Assembly: GCA_964058845.1 (NCBI GenBank)
Contig: CAXKVR010000375.1
Coordinates: 1-36,054 of the forward strand
Length of the DNA: 36,054 bases
From: Carex sylvatica
Lineage: Eukaryota; Streptophyta; Magnoliopsida; Poales; Cyperaceae
Direction of reading: 5' to 3'
The notes below the pieces were generated by a model, which searched no databases, was not told the origin of the DNA, and saw nothing but the letters and a program-made list of their open reading frames with translations. Shown piece after piece: positions 1 to 11,930 of this stretch. The position numbers and the translations under genes are program-made. Within the stretch, counting starts at the first letter, position 1; every line of letters starts with the position of its first letter.

Positions 1-2256
1 ATCAAAATTTTGATAAACAACGTACAAGTACATATTAGATATTTGTGATATTACTTTTTTAATAATTATTGCAAGTTTACGTGTTGTATCAGGACAGAAC
101 TAGAAATCTAAGACGAAGTTGGATAAATAAGTGTTTTTTTTTTTTTAAGGATTTTTTTAACAATATTAATTTTTTTTCGTAAAAATTAATATTTTTAGAG
201 AAAAAAAAACTGAAAGCTCCTATCACTCCAATTGATAGGATTAGGAGGTACTTAGCACACCTCATCCTCCCGAGTCTGCATCGTTTGTATTAACTCAAAA
301 GAGTATCTTTTGAGGTAATGCATTTTTGACTGTCTGATTTTAAATCGAGGTAATTCAGTCACAATCTATAATTCATGAGTCTTTAATTTTAGTGTGGATC
401 TATTCTGTGCGGATCTTAAAAGTAATTAGACGGTTCAAATTCATTAACTCAAAAGATTTTTTTTTAGTTAATGCAGAGGATACAAATTCCTTCCTCCATC
501 TACTTCTGCCCCTGATTTTAATCGTTGTCATATAATTTAGATATTTATACAATATATCGTTGCATTTAATTATTAAATAGGTACAATTAGTGTAGTATGA
601 ATATCAAACTATTATTCTAATCTTACTTAAAAAAATGAAGTATAAAACCAGAATATCATCTTATTTATTTCAAAATTTAAGAATTTTTGTGACTCTCCTA
701 AATTCAATTTATGTTCATGGAACTAACCTTGAAGTATGAATTAAAATTTCATGTCTTTTAAATATCTCAGAAAATGAGCACAACATTTAAGTTCTTTTAA
801 AATTAACTGAAATATCGTGATTAAAATCAAATCTCTGAAAATAAATTCAAAGAGAATCAATCTACTTCAGAAATATTATTATTTGAATATGTAAATTATA
901 GTTGAATAGGCAACAGAAGATCCTGGGACTCCAATTTATTATTTTTTTAGATTTTCAGATCAAGTGTTTTATTCATCCTTGCTTCTTTGTACTTCGCTAG
1001 GGAGTAAATTTATATTTTGGTTTCATCAATTTAGAAAAAACTCCGGTGTAAAGATTTTAACAGAGCAGATACTATTTTGTGCTGGCCGCGTGGTCCCCAT
1101 TACATCTCTCAACCAATCAGAAATCGACAACACCCAGATACTATTTTGTGTTGTTGGATCTTTTGTTATACCTTCTGTGTGGAAAAGTTATGAAGCAACT
1201 AATTAGAATATTGTGGTGCTCGTTACACTGTAGTTACATAGTTGAGGCACTAGGCAAGTGATGGCTACTTTTTTGTGTTACCTAAGTTTGCTTTATTTGT
1301 GAAAATATCCAAACAAATTACACTTACAATTATTTATATATACTTAAGGATTAGAATTTAAAATTTAAATATATTTTTTGTTTGTAAATTATGTTTTTAT
1401 TTCTTTCTTTAAACGATAATTTTATTTTATATTAATCAATATATATAAAACAGTAAGTTTTATTTGTTGATTTCGAGACTTTCAGACCTTAGAACACTAG
1501 ACTACTAGAGACTATCTACAGACTACAATTATCAATTAAAACAATCAAAAAGCATTTTCAATGTTAAATTAATAAAATAAAAATAAATAAAAATTGGTGA
1601 CAGGCCTCATCTCTATTGGTGTGCTATTAAATTTTTCGAAAAACATCTAAAGAAAATAAATACCAAAATAACAAAAGTTCTCATTTTAAAAAATAAAAAT
1701 CAACAAGAGAATTGATAAAAACACAGGCGGAGCCTATCATCCTGTATTATTGAGCTGTTTCTTCTCGCAAAAATCGAAGCGCATTAGAACATGATAACTG
1801 AAAGCAGCGATCTCCTTACACTTGCAGCCATTTTGACTAGCTGTCTAATTTTCTTTAACTTTATTGTATAGAGTCAAGACAAGTCCTAATAATTTTTTTC
1901 TTGATATAAAAATATTTGTTGGCGATAATCACCGTTAACCTTAAAAAAAATATAAAGAACATGATAATTGAAAAAAAAAAAAAAACAACCAGAAAAGGAG
2001 GAATTTGTGATTTTCAGAGGAATGAGAAAATATTTTGACTTAGTCGATTTTTTCTAATGAAATGGAGATGCTCTCGTTATATGTACTAGTATTATCATAT
2101 TTTGAGCTCATAACAATTCGAAGTTCAAAAATGAAAATGGAGCGGTGGCACAGTTAGCTAGAAAATTAATCTTAGAATGTTTTTCACAGAACTATTAGCC
2201 ACATGTGTATTATAGAAATTAATTTATACATAATTTACACTTTATACGTGATTTAT
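1..2256. other. AT-rich non-coding stretch
   Basis: No convincing gene. Open frames here are short, AT-driven and lack recognisable domains. One small direct repeat is visible: the 18-bp motif CAGATACTATTTTGTGYTG-like starts at 1066 and again at 1135, 69 bp apart. The segment around 205-275 is less AT-rich and could be old transposon sequence, but no family can be named. Confidence 0.6.
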
Positions 2257-2562
2257 AAAATTTTACGAACTTTAAATAATACACAATTTATATCCATATA
2301 ATTAACTTGCTGAAATTGCAACTTTTTTTATTTGATTTCTTAAAATGTCAGCATTTCGATATATGATTTATATTATAAAAAAAGTCTTTCATATATTTGA
2401 CTCACGATTTAGATACAGAATTCAAATTATTTACATAATAAATTTACAAATTTCATGAATAATACACAACATGTATCCATATAACTTGTTGATGAAATTC
2501 GCAACTTTTTTGTTTGATATCTAAAAAACTCAACATTTTGACATATTATTTGTATTATAAGT
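2257..2562. repeat. Old diverged tandem duplication
   Basis: About 120 bp at 2257-2378 recurs, diverged, at 2440-2562, an offset of roughly 183 bp. Shared landmarks in the same order are AATAATACACAA, ATCCATATAA, a GCAACTTTTTT block, a CA-CATTT block and TTATATTATAA or TTGTATTATAA. No coding potential is seen in either copy. It is probably the remains of a repeated element or a local duplication. Confidence 0.6.
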
Positions 2563-3284
2563 CAAATTATTTTTAAATTATATCTGTTTTGTATTCAAAT
2601 CACCATTTTTTTTTTTATCACATTGAGTTGTTTTGAATTTCCAATTCATTACTACGTGACTATGTGCAACATCATTAACTCAATCGCCAAATAATTACGT
2701 TAAATTATTTTTTAAAATGCTTGTTTTATCAAATCAATCTCTGGTTAACTGTCATGATTACCTTCACTTGCATATTATTTTTAAGTAATGCTATATATAT
2801 ACTGTAATATTGGGTAAATTTTTCTTTTTGTGTGTCTTTCCATTGCATTTGATATAAACGAAAGTTAATAAGAGCACATGCTTAATTATCCCGCATTGCC
2901 TATTTATTTGTAAAGAGTTTACAATAATATATACATCATCATTACAAGTTCCAAATGAATGATTTGTTAATTTATATAAACATGATTAATTGAGTATAAT
3001 CTTCCAATTAAGGCCCATAAAATTTCATCAGAGCTCAAGAAGCAATGCAATGTAAAAACTTACAAACCAATACAAGGCCCATCTTTGTCTCGGAGCCCAT
3101 ATAAGAGACATCCTAGAAGACCTAGATTAATTTTGTTTATAATAGTAAAGATTTAATAAGTTCAAATTACGTTCAATCAAATGGATTTACAAATTCTTTT
3201 TTTACAATCAACCATCAATTATAGCTTGAACCATGCACACAACACGCACATATAAACAAATTTATACAACATGCATCGCCTTAA
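2563..3284. other. AT-rich non-coding stretch
   Basis: No gene or clear mobile element seen. Around 3010-3115 several GGCCCAT/GCCCAT motifs occur, which are found in plant promoters, but no transcript structure follows them. Confidence 0.5.
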
Positions 3285-3291
3285 TTTAAAA

Positions 3292-3690
3292 TGAGTACGG
3301 TTAAAATGCATTATTGGTTTTTTGCTTTAACCATACCCTACGTTTCTATCTCTGTTTACAAAGTTCAAACAGTCGATCCGAACCGCTCAACATGATATAC
3401 ATATTAAAATGTGCTTAGAGACCAAATTTTATATTTTTTGAAATTTTTGTACTATTTTTTTAGATAGGTACAAAATCACTGCATCTGGACCATCCAAAAA
3501 CAGTGATTTTGTACCTATCTAAAAAAATAGTACAAAAATTTCAAAAAATATAAAATTTAGTCTCTAAGCACATTTTAATATGTATATCATGTTGAGCAGT
3601 TTGAATCGACTGTTTGAACTTTGTAAACAGAGATAGAAACGTAGGATATGATTAAAGCAAAAAACCAATAGTGCATTTTAACCCTACTCA
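3292..3690. mobile_element. Foldback MITE with TTTAAAA target duplication
   Basis: The 399-bp element is an almost complete inverted repeat: the left arm from TGAGTACGGTTAAAATGCA pairs with the right arm ending TGCATTTTAACCCTACTCA, with only a short unpaired centre near 3480-3496. TTTAAAA is present immediately outside both ends (3285-3291 and 3691-3697), a likely target-site duplication of 7 bp (8 bp if the tip is read one base further in). The arms contain the module CGATCCGAACCG...CAACATG...GTGCTTAGAGACCAAATTTTATA, shared with the other foldback elements here. There is no coding capacity. The superfamily is uncertain; a duplication of 7-8 bp would fit hAT-type movement. Confidence 0.85.
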
Positions 3691-3697
3691 TTTAAAA

Positions 3698-5289
3698 CAT
3701 ATCAACTTGTCTACATAAGCCTTATGAGACTTAAATCATAACGCAAACATGCTCTTATTTACTGAATTATAGCGTGACAAAAAAAAATTTATTATAATTG
3801 TGAGAACGAAGATATAAGTGGAAAGAGTACTGAGTGTTTATAAAAGCAAATGAGATTGCCAATTAAAATAAAAAAAAGATTAAAAAAGGACATTTGATAT
3901 ATATAGTATCTTATGCAGTGGAGAAGAATGAGTTACTAAATTTCAAAATTCATACAATAAAATATATATATTTATTTCCTTCCAATGAAAAATCCAGCAA
4001 CACCAATCAATATTTTCAATGTTGCAATACTCATTTTTGGTTCCCACTAATGTCTCGGTAAATGTAATTAGTATATCTATTATTCTTCCCATAATAAATT
4101 TGACCAATAAAAATAAATTGAAGTAGGCATGAAATTATATATATGAAAAAAATGCATTTATACTACCAATTTGGTGAACAAAATCATGACTCACGTAATA
4201 GTCGCTCAAATAAATGCAATTGGATGGTAATTTTTGTGCTTTGTGTCATGTACTTGTATTTTAATTTTTTTTTTAAGATATGCTGATTACGTCATTCAGT
4301 TTGCATGAGAATTATTTTTTTTAAAGATGAATGTGTATCATCCAATTTGGATATTCATTCTTTTTACTCCAATTAACCTGCCAGTACAATTAAGGCCGCA
4401 TGCCATCAGAACATTATTGTTGCATTCATTAATTCCAACTACTGTTTAATTATACAATCAATTCATTTTTATTTTTTTTTGCCTCCCTACATCCTTTTTT
4501 TTTTTTTTTTTGGTCTTTTTAAGAGAAAAACAAGAGCGGAGTCCTATTATATTTAAAAAAAATGATTTACAAAAAATTGGTTATAAGTAATAATTAAGCA
4601 AAATGAAAGAAAGAAATATTTAAACTATCAGATTATAAAAAGATTATTAGGAAGTAAACAATGAAGTAATGACAATGCGCTTCAATTGGATTACTGGATT
4701 GTAGTTTTAATTTGCTAATTATATATTTCTTTTACAAATCTTTTTTATTTAATTAAAAGAAATAATAAGAGGACTCAGAGTTGAAAATCCTGCTTTCTTG
4801 ATGCAGATCAGACAATAATTTTTTTTAAACTGTCCGATTCAGTCAAACAGTTTTAAGCAGTGCCATCTAATCTTAAACTTGCACTAATAGTGTATTATTG
4901 AAGTGCATATCCAAGAGCTATATTGTACTAGAAATATAAGATAACTTTATAATAAAATAGAGATTTAGGGTTTGATTTTTCTATAAAAAATTTATTTATG
5001 AAACAATCATTTTGTTAACAATTTTAAATTAAAATGGGATAATACAAATAAATGATTTTTCATGAATTTTGAAAGACAATAATTTCAATTATTTTGATGC
5101 AAACTGAGTTGTGACTTATTAGAAGCTGGTGCTTGACATGAAGTTTTCAAAAATTGATAGTACAAAAGAAATTAACCCTGGCTGCTTTTCCTTTGCATTC
5201 GCTCTCGTTTCTGATTTTAGTCAGATCTAGGACGAAACTATATTACAGGATATTCTGTGATAACATCTATGAAACTTACGTGTAACGAG
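3698..5289. other. AT-rich non-coding stretch
   Basis: No gene seen. It holds poly-A and poly-T tracts, for example the long T run near 4493-4512. A GAGCGGAGTCCTATTATA segment near 4533 resembles GGCGGAGCCTATCAT near 1726, suggesting two fragments of one dispersed repeat. Confidence 0.5.
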
Positions 5290-5408
5290 TTAGAGACAGA
5301 GCGTCACTGCGTCAGTGGACAGTGGGCCCACCATCAACCCTCTCACCCACTCACAGCGCAGCGAGCCATTTATCTCATCTCTCTATTCTCTCCTCTCTCT
5401 CTGCTTGG
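5290..5408 (+). promoter_or_regulatory. GC-richer promoter or leader-like island
   Basis: In very AT-rich surroundings this island carries GTGGGCCCACC, which contains the GGGCCCAC type of TCP-binding site, then a CT-rich tract (TCTCTCTATTCTCTCCTCTCTCTCTG) of the kind found at plant transcription starts. The first ATG after it (5409) opens a frame of only 18 codons ending at 5465. No longer coding region follows, so this may be the promoter of a non-coding transcript or of a lost gene. This is inference from composition and motifs only. Confidence 0.35.
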
Positions 5409-5465
5409 ATGATTTGTCAGTCTTCCGATATAGAATTTTGTGTTAAAGTTATCAGCAGTTGCTAA

Positions 5466-6390
5466 ATGTTACACCACATAGAAAACTATAAGGCAGAGGT
5501 TACAGAATATATTGGTACTTACTTTTCAAGAGCTTCATTTTGTTTTTGTTTTTTTCTTACAAACCCCTTGTAAAGTTCAGAAATTACAGAGATTCGTAGA
5601 GAGGACTTAATTGTTTTCTTGTAATGCATATGTACTCCAATGCAAATGTTCGGGTTGGTTTAAATTTATTTTAAAAATAAAGAACCCAGCGTTAGATATA
5701 TTCTGATATAATTTAACTTATCTGATAAGTTTTTTATAATCTCTTATTGCATAGTTTCAGAAAGTTGATTATTTTTGTAATAAAAATAGCTTGTGTCTAT
5801 ATGGTGTAATGGTGGAATCTTATATATTGGATTGATAATATGAAGGATATCTCTTCGGTATTGATTTTATGTATTAAAATAAAAATATATTATATTCTAA
5901 TTTTTGTTATTATAAATCTTGGCATTTTTCAAAATCAAGTCAATAAAAATACTACTATATTTTTTTTCTTCTTTTCATACGGATTGGATGATAAGAATAA
6001 AGAAAACCATATGTTTGGTTTTAATTTTGTGCACAGCACAATAAATACTTTTTTTTTAGTATTCTATATATTAACATCTTTAAAATTTAGTGCATATAAT
6101 TTTTTTTATATGAAAGAATATGCCTTGTACATGACATTCACTATAAATTATTCATTGTTAAATTAAAAAAAAAACGTAATATTTCTATCTAACTGTTAAT
6201 GTGAAAAGAATAACAACATAAATTTTCCTGCATTTAGTTATTAAAATAATTCAATTGTTTCGTCTATTTTTCTCCACCAAAATTGTAAGTATCATATTTA
6301 TTCTTCTATAACAAAAATTCTCAAAATTAACTTTCTCACATCTTAAGTTTAACTATCCAATTAAAAAAGATTCTCTAATTTTGAGCAACT
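5466..6390. other. AT-rich non-coding stretch
   Basis: The longest open frame (5840-6166) is made of AT-rich codons encoding mostly I, F, Y, N and K, with no domain, and is judged to be chance. Nothing else is recognised. Confidence 0.55.
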
Positions 6391-6406
6391 ATATATATAT
6401 ATATAT

Positions 6407-6831
6407 GAGGTTGGCTACTATGCTTATATAAGCATATCCCCACATATGCTTATAACTCATTTTTGTGCTTCCAATGTCCAAACGATCGATCTGAACCGTT
6501 CATCTTGTTCTTCATATTAATATGTGCTTGGAAACTAAATTTTACATTTTTCTGAATTTTTTTACTATTTATTAAGCCACTTTGAAAATCGCTGATCCAA
6601 CGGTGGCTGCACAAAACAGTAAAATCAGCAGCCACCGTTGGATTAATAACTTTCAAAGTGGCTTAATAAATAGTAAAAAAATTCAGAAAAATGTAAAATT
6701 TAGTTTCCAAGCACATATTAATATGGAGAACAAGATGAACGGTTCAGATCGACCATTTGGACATTGGAAGCACAAAAATGAGTTATAAGCATATGTGGGG
6801 ATATGCTTATATAAGCATAGTAGCCAACCTC
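6407..6831. mobile_element. Micron-like foldback MITE, copy 1
   Basis: A 425-bp near-perfect inverted repeat with ends GAGGTTGGCTACTATGC and GCATAGTAGCCAACCTC. Just inside each end is the palindrome TATGCTTATATAAGCATA. The arms meet at a short asymmetric centre (near 6600-6632) bounded by CCAACGGTGGCTGC and GCAGCCACCGTTGG. The element lies between (TA)n runs on both sides, as described for Micron MITEs of rice, so insertion into TA microsatellites is inferred. There is no transposase; the open frames within it are mirror images produced by the palindrome. Confidence 0.85.
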
Positions 6832-6862
6832 TATATTATATATATATATATATATATAATAT
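6832..6862. repeat. (TA)n run joining two MITEs
   Basis: A TA dinucleotide run flanked by TATAT-TATA steps. With the two adjoining element ends it forms a perfect palindrome centred near 6847. Similar TA runs precede copy 1 (about 6391-6406) and follow copy 2 (about 7288-7306). Confidence 0.85.
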
Positions 6863-7288
6863 AGAGGTTGGCTACTATGCTTATATAAGCATATCCCCAC
6901 ATATGCTTATAACTCATTTTTGTGCTTCCAATGTCCAAATGGTCGATCTGAACCGTTCATCTTGTTCTCCATATTAATATGTGCTTGGAAACTAAATTTT
7001 ACATTTTTCTGAATTTTTTTACTATTTATTAAGCTACTTTGAAAATCGCTGATCCAACGGTGGCTGCACAAAACAGTAAAATCAGCAGCCACCGTTGGAT
7101 TAATAATTTTCAAGTGGCTTAATAAATAGTAAAAAAATTCAGAAAAATGTAAAATTTAGTTTCCAAGCACATATTAATATGGAGAACAAGATGAACGGTT
7201 CAGATCGACCATTTGGACATTGGAAGTACAAAAATGAGTTATAAGCATATGTGGGGATATGCTTATATAAGCATAATAGCCAACCTCT
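6863..7288. mobile_element. Micron-like foldback MITE, copy 2
   Basis: A second copy of the same family, with ends AGAGGTTGGCTACTATGC and ATAGCCAACCTCT. The asymmetric centre (near 7055-7090) reads in the same direction as in copy 1, so the two copies are in direct tandem. Its left arm nevertheless matches the right arm of copy 1 (reverse-complemented) better than it matches the left arm of copy 1: both have AAATGGTCGATC and GTTCTCC, where the copy 1 left arm has AAACGATCGATC and GTTCTTC. One base is missing in the right arm (TTTTCAAGTGG against TTTCAAAGTGG). Confidence 0.85.
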
Positions 7289-7310
7289 ATATATATATAT
7301 ATATATTGCG

Positions 7311-8988
7311 GAAATTTGTTTTTAGATTTGTATTGTAAAAAGATAAAAATGTAAAATTTTAGTCTGCTCTTTAGTTTTGTATTATTCTATCACAACAGAC
7401 ATTTTTTTTTATTAGTGAAGCTGACATTGTTAGACGAGACAGAAAGAGGAATGAGACGAAAAAAAAGAAGATAAAAAGAGATTGAGAGAGAAATTTTTAT
7501 TTAGAATAAGGACAAAAAAATGCAATTTATGATATTTATGGAGGAAAAAAAATTATGTTTTTAAGATTTTAAAAGGTTAAGTATGGAAGTTTTATGCCTT
7601 AAAAGGATATTATGATATTTATCACTTCGGAGTGAAAATATGTAATTTTGAAATTCTAGAAGAATAAATATCAGAATTTTTATATTATATTAGGATAGAT
7701 ATGATATTTGTTATTATAAACAAGGAAATGCATGCATAATTTCAATAGAACAGTATAAATGAAATTCTCGACGTTTTTCTTTGGACTCATTGCTTAACTA
7801 ATATTTTATAGAACTGTGTCATTTTGTCGTTTAGCGCGTGCTTTCTAAATTGAAAAAAGAAAAGAAATGAAAATGATGCAAAACACGCGTCTAAAAAGCC
7901 CAAAATTTGCAATGGAGACCAACTAGGCTCCAACCATTAATGGATTAGTCAAGCCAGCGTGATTATCCAGTGATATTTTCCACAAACAATTAAAATCTTT
8001 TGCAACATTTTATGTGATAATCTGTGTGGCAAGTCTATTAACTGTATAGAGGTGTTTTGATGGACATTGTATCAAAATCCATCTGATATCTGATCTAAAC
8101 CGTATATGGTTTGTGTTGAGATTCGTACTAAAATACGGTTAAAATTAATTTACATTTAAATATGCTAGCAGGGTCGAAATAAATAAAAATTGAGATCAAG
8201 TCTGAATAAGTTAGTATTATGTAATTTTATTTTATAAAAGAGACTAATAGTATTAATTTTTGTAAAATTTGAATTTTTAAAGAAAGATAAATGAAAATTT
8301 TCAATTCACATAGTGCTTAGCATTCTTTTGCTCCTATTTGCTTGCATGATTGCAAATCAAATATTTTAGACCGGACATCGGGCGACGGACATATTTCAAT
8401 CCGATGCCTATTGAAAACTCGCTCAAGCCCGCTACATGAACGTACCCACAGAAGAAGCATCATATAATCTCATAACCAATTTTTAGTTTTTCACCAACAG
8501 ATCACGCTTATAAAGATCGTTGCAGTTGCACCATATTTTTTGTGGTGGATGGTGATGCTTGTGTGAATCAATCCATCTTGGTATATAATAATACTTTTGG
8601 GTTTAATTTTTTTAAAGTGCAGTATCAATTTTTGTGTGTATTGTAACATCACTGTTTGTAGTATGTACAGTACAGTCCATACCTCAACAGCATGCCACTA
8701 GTGGTACGTGCATGGGATATGAAACATTGATCCATGTGAGAGTTTCGTGTTAATTAATGAAAATCGATCATTGCCGTTTTGTCAGATAATTGATGTGGAT
8801 TATAAATTTATAATATATACGTGAACCATGTATATATAATACTGTTATTTTCCTTTTTAATATTTCCTTTTTTCACCCTGAAGGCAAATTCGGAACTCTT
8901 TATTGAGAAACAGAGGGGGTAAAAATAAAATAAATATATATTTTATAATTTTATTTCATGAGGGGACAAAATAATTTTAATTTTTTAG
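7311..8988. other. AT-rich non-coding stretch
   Basis: No gene or clear mobile element recognised. Open frames are short and without domains. Confidence 0.5.
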
Positions 8989-9442
8989 GAGAATATTGTA
9001 CTATGCATAGTGATATTGGTCTGTGGCTCTGTGCTATTGACTTTTATTCACATTTTTAAAGTCTTAATGGTCTGTACTATGGACTTGTATTTTCGTTTTG
9101 AAAGTCTTAATGGTCTGTGCTATGGACTTATATTCATTTGATCTGAAAATTCTGGACCATTCAAAAAAATAATTCTACCTATCTAAAAAACTAGTAAAAA
9201 TATTCTAAAAAATATAAAATTTAGTCGGCAAATATATATTCATATAAAGACCATGTTGAACGGTTTGAATCTATCTAAAAAACTAGTAAAAATATTCTAA
9301 AAAATATAAAATTTAGCCGGCAAGTATATATTCATAAAAAGATCATGTTGAACGGTTTGAATTGACTGTTAGGACTTTAAAAATGAAAAAATATAAATCC
9401 ATAGTACACATCAATCCGCGCTATGCATAGTACCGTAACCTC
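8989..9442. mobile_element. Foldback-type MITE with internal tandem duplications
   Basis: The ends form an imperfect inverted repeat: GGAGAATATTGTACTATGCATAG on the left and CTATGCATAGTACCGTAACCTC on the right, with the palindrome CTATGCATAG just inside. The arms contain the shared module (AAAATATAAAATTTAG, CATGTTGAACGGTTTGAA). Each arm has grown by duplication: three partial units beginning GGTCTGT at 9018, 9069 and 9112 on the left, and a 92-bp tandem duplication on the right. The ends are approximate and no clean target duplication could be fixed. Confidence 0.7.
9179..9362. repeat. 92-bp tandem duplication in a MITE arm
   Basis: CTATCTAAAAAACTAGTAAA starts at 9179 and again at 9271, and the two 92-bp units are nearly identical up to GAACGGTTTGAAT. 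It lies inside the element at 8989-9442 and unbalances its two arms. Confidence 0.9.
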
Positions 9443-10490
9443 ACTCTTAATTTTTATAAAAATAAATAAATTTAAAGGACAAAATATATATATTTTTAAT
9501 TTGTAAGGGGACTTGGTCTCTCTTGCGCTCTATCCTTGTGCACAAGTAGAAGCACTTCATTAATATATCGAATACACGATATTAAATTTATAGACCAAAA
9601 TGCATTAAGATATCAAATACGTACGGTATATATCATTCTTTAGATCAAGACGATGTACTAATAAATAAAAAATTTAAGAAATACACTTTTTATCCATGAC
9701 AAAACATGTAAAAGTAAGAAATACTACAAAATAAAAAAAGGTTAACTCCCTTTACTTCTAACTTTAAAAAAATGAACATTGATGGTGGTGGGGAAAACAT
9801 CTTTTGAAAATTTTGATCTCATGCATGCCTATAAATTTTATTTTTGGATACACATATAGTTGGATATGTAACAAAGTGAACTTTTTATCCATGATTCAAG
9901 TCCAAAAAGGATGGTCACAGATTCTTTTCCAAGCCATGTTGCAAATTAATTAATATATAATCAAATAATTAGTCATGATTCAAGTACATGTTCTCTATAG
10001 ATATTCCAAAGCCAAGTTAATTATGCTAAAATAATATGCTAGCATTGCAGTCCAATTCTTCTTCACAAATGTACAATTATTTATTGTTAAAAGGTAAAAG
10101 GAAAAGATTTGGGGAACTACAAAATTAAGACTGAGCTGCTCATAATTGCAAAGGAAAAAGAGCAATGTATAGTTGTAGATTAATTAAAGGAAAGAAAAGA
10201 CCGAACCAATGCTTTACCCAACAATTACTATTTTAAGTGGAGAATCTCGTATGAATTCTTTCTTAGATTCGATCTACTTGGCAGTTCTTAAAAGAGCTAG
10301 GCATTATAAAATAAGAAAAAAAATATTATATGGGTTTTGAGTAGATCAATTAGGAATGATATTCTCGCTCCACTTTCTTGGAATAATCATCATTAATTAT
10401 TTTTTAAAATTTAAAATAAAATTAATAATTGCGGAGGATTCAAATGTCTTATATTTGTCATATTTTATCATATCCCGCATCTTATATTTC
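9443..10490. other. AT-rich non-coding stretch
   Basis: No gene or intact element seen. TTTATCCATGA with nearby TTCAAGT recurs near 9690 and 9885-9900, probably by chance or as fragments of an old repeat. Confidence 0.5.
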
Positions 10491-10720
10491 TATTTTCAAA
10501 ATCCAAAGAGCTAATCCGAACAGTTCAACATGTTCTTTATATTAAAATGTACTTCGAGATCGAATTATATCTTTTTTTTGAAAAGTTTTAACTATATTTT
10601 TAGATCGGTACAAAATTGTTATTTTAGAATTAAAAAAACACTGATTTTCAAAACATATTTACATCAAAGAAGATCCGTGCATTACTTGAAACACAGTTTA
10701 AATAAAAGATATTCTACAGT
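10491..10720. mobile_element. Eroded foldback MITE
   Basis: The left-arm module is recognisable at 10498-10616: CTAATCCGAACAGTTCAACATG, then TTATATTAAAATGTACTTCGAGATC, then a TTTTTGAAAAGTTTTAACTATATTTTTAGATCGGTACAAAAT block. This is the same order as in the element at 3292-3690. The right arm is mostly lost, leaving only a short ACACTGATTTTCAAAA-like trace. The open frame 10530-10748 lies in this relic and is not a gene. Confidence 0.55.
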
Positions 10721-10745
10721 TGAAATTATTTTTACCAATGTTGCT

Positions 10746-11930
10746 TAATTTCCTCCAATAGTAAAAACGTTGCTTACTGATTTAATTTGTGCAACGAACC
10801 AAAGTAAAAAGTAAAAACGATAAACCTAAAAAGAGAGTACTACGTACTACGTACGTATACTCCAATAATCGTTCTACATGCACTAAGATAAGATATGTTC
10901 AAATTCACTATATATGTCATTAGATGCATGCATTAATTTATTTAAACGGAAATTTAATTATTAAATGGAAATATAATTAATTAATTGTACCCACATTCAC
11001 TATATATGTCATTGATGGTCATTTTAATTACTACCTAACAATATATATAATAGCAACAAATTAAAGGTGGCAAACTGGGTGTAATTAATTTTTTCACAAA
11101 TTAAATGACTATCCAGTATGACCTAGCTAGTTCAAACAAATTTAAAACTTAGCGAATTAAAAATTAAGGCAAAGATTCAAATCGACCCATTTGAGATATT
11201 GAACAGATTGTGCGACATCCAAAGGAAATGAACTGAATTTTTTTATTATATATGGTATATTTGAGATATAGGTAAGAGGATGTGGTCATATATTATATAT
11301 GGTAGCCAAACCATCATGGTCAAAATTAAACTTATATACCATATATTACCTATGATCAGTAATCTATCATGTATAGTCTTAGCTTCAACTCAACCTGCAC
11401 AATTAATGCCTGCCCCATAAGAGAATTTGAGGAATCTGGGTACATATATATATATACAATTAGGGAAAGAAAACATGCATTAAAAGTAGCATGCATCCAA
11501 TTGGCCCACCAAATACATACACATAAATCCATGAGCTATATATCTCTTGGACTTGGTTAATTCTCCAAATATGCTAATACAAAAATATTAATTGCATAGA
11601 GATATATATATCAACTGCGCGCATGTCTAGTTCTCTTTCTTCTTAGTCAGGGAGACAAGGCAACCACCCGATGTCCAAACAAAACCAACTGCAAATTAAT
11701 TTTACTCAAACAAATTAACCAACTGCAAATTAATTAGGTGGCTCGATCACAAGGGTCGATCGGTTGATTTGCAATAATGAGATCAATCTTACTTATGTCA
11801 ATTGGCTGATTGATTTACATGACCCAAAAGAATCCAAGTTGATCATTAAATGCAAAAATAATTTGTAAGAAATATGATGTATATATCCTGCAAGGGTCAT
11901 CCTAGGAGTACGTAATACCATATCCATATC
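10746..11930. other. AT-rich non-coding stretch
   Basis: No gene recognised. It contains short palindromic runs such as TACGTACTACGTACGTA near 10841 and a weak inverted repeat of TATATATGGTATAT (near 11250) with ATATACCATATATTA (near 11333), which may be a small degraded MITE. Confidence 0.5.

Noticed and set aside
964..1261. Two overlapping open frames of 60-80 codons
   Set aside because: No domain, overlapping frames, no promoter or splice context.
5840..6166. 108-codon open frame, plus strand
   Set aside because: Composed almost only of AT-rich codons (I, F, Y, N, K); no domain; expected by chance in DNA of this composition.
6450..7113. Several 60-68-codon frames on both strands
   Set aside because: They are the same peptides repeated in mirror image because the DNA is a palindromic MITE pair.
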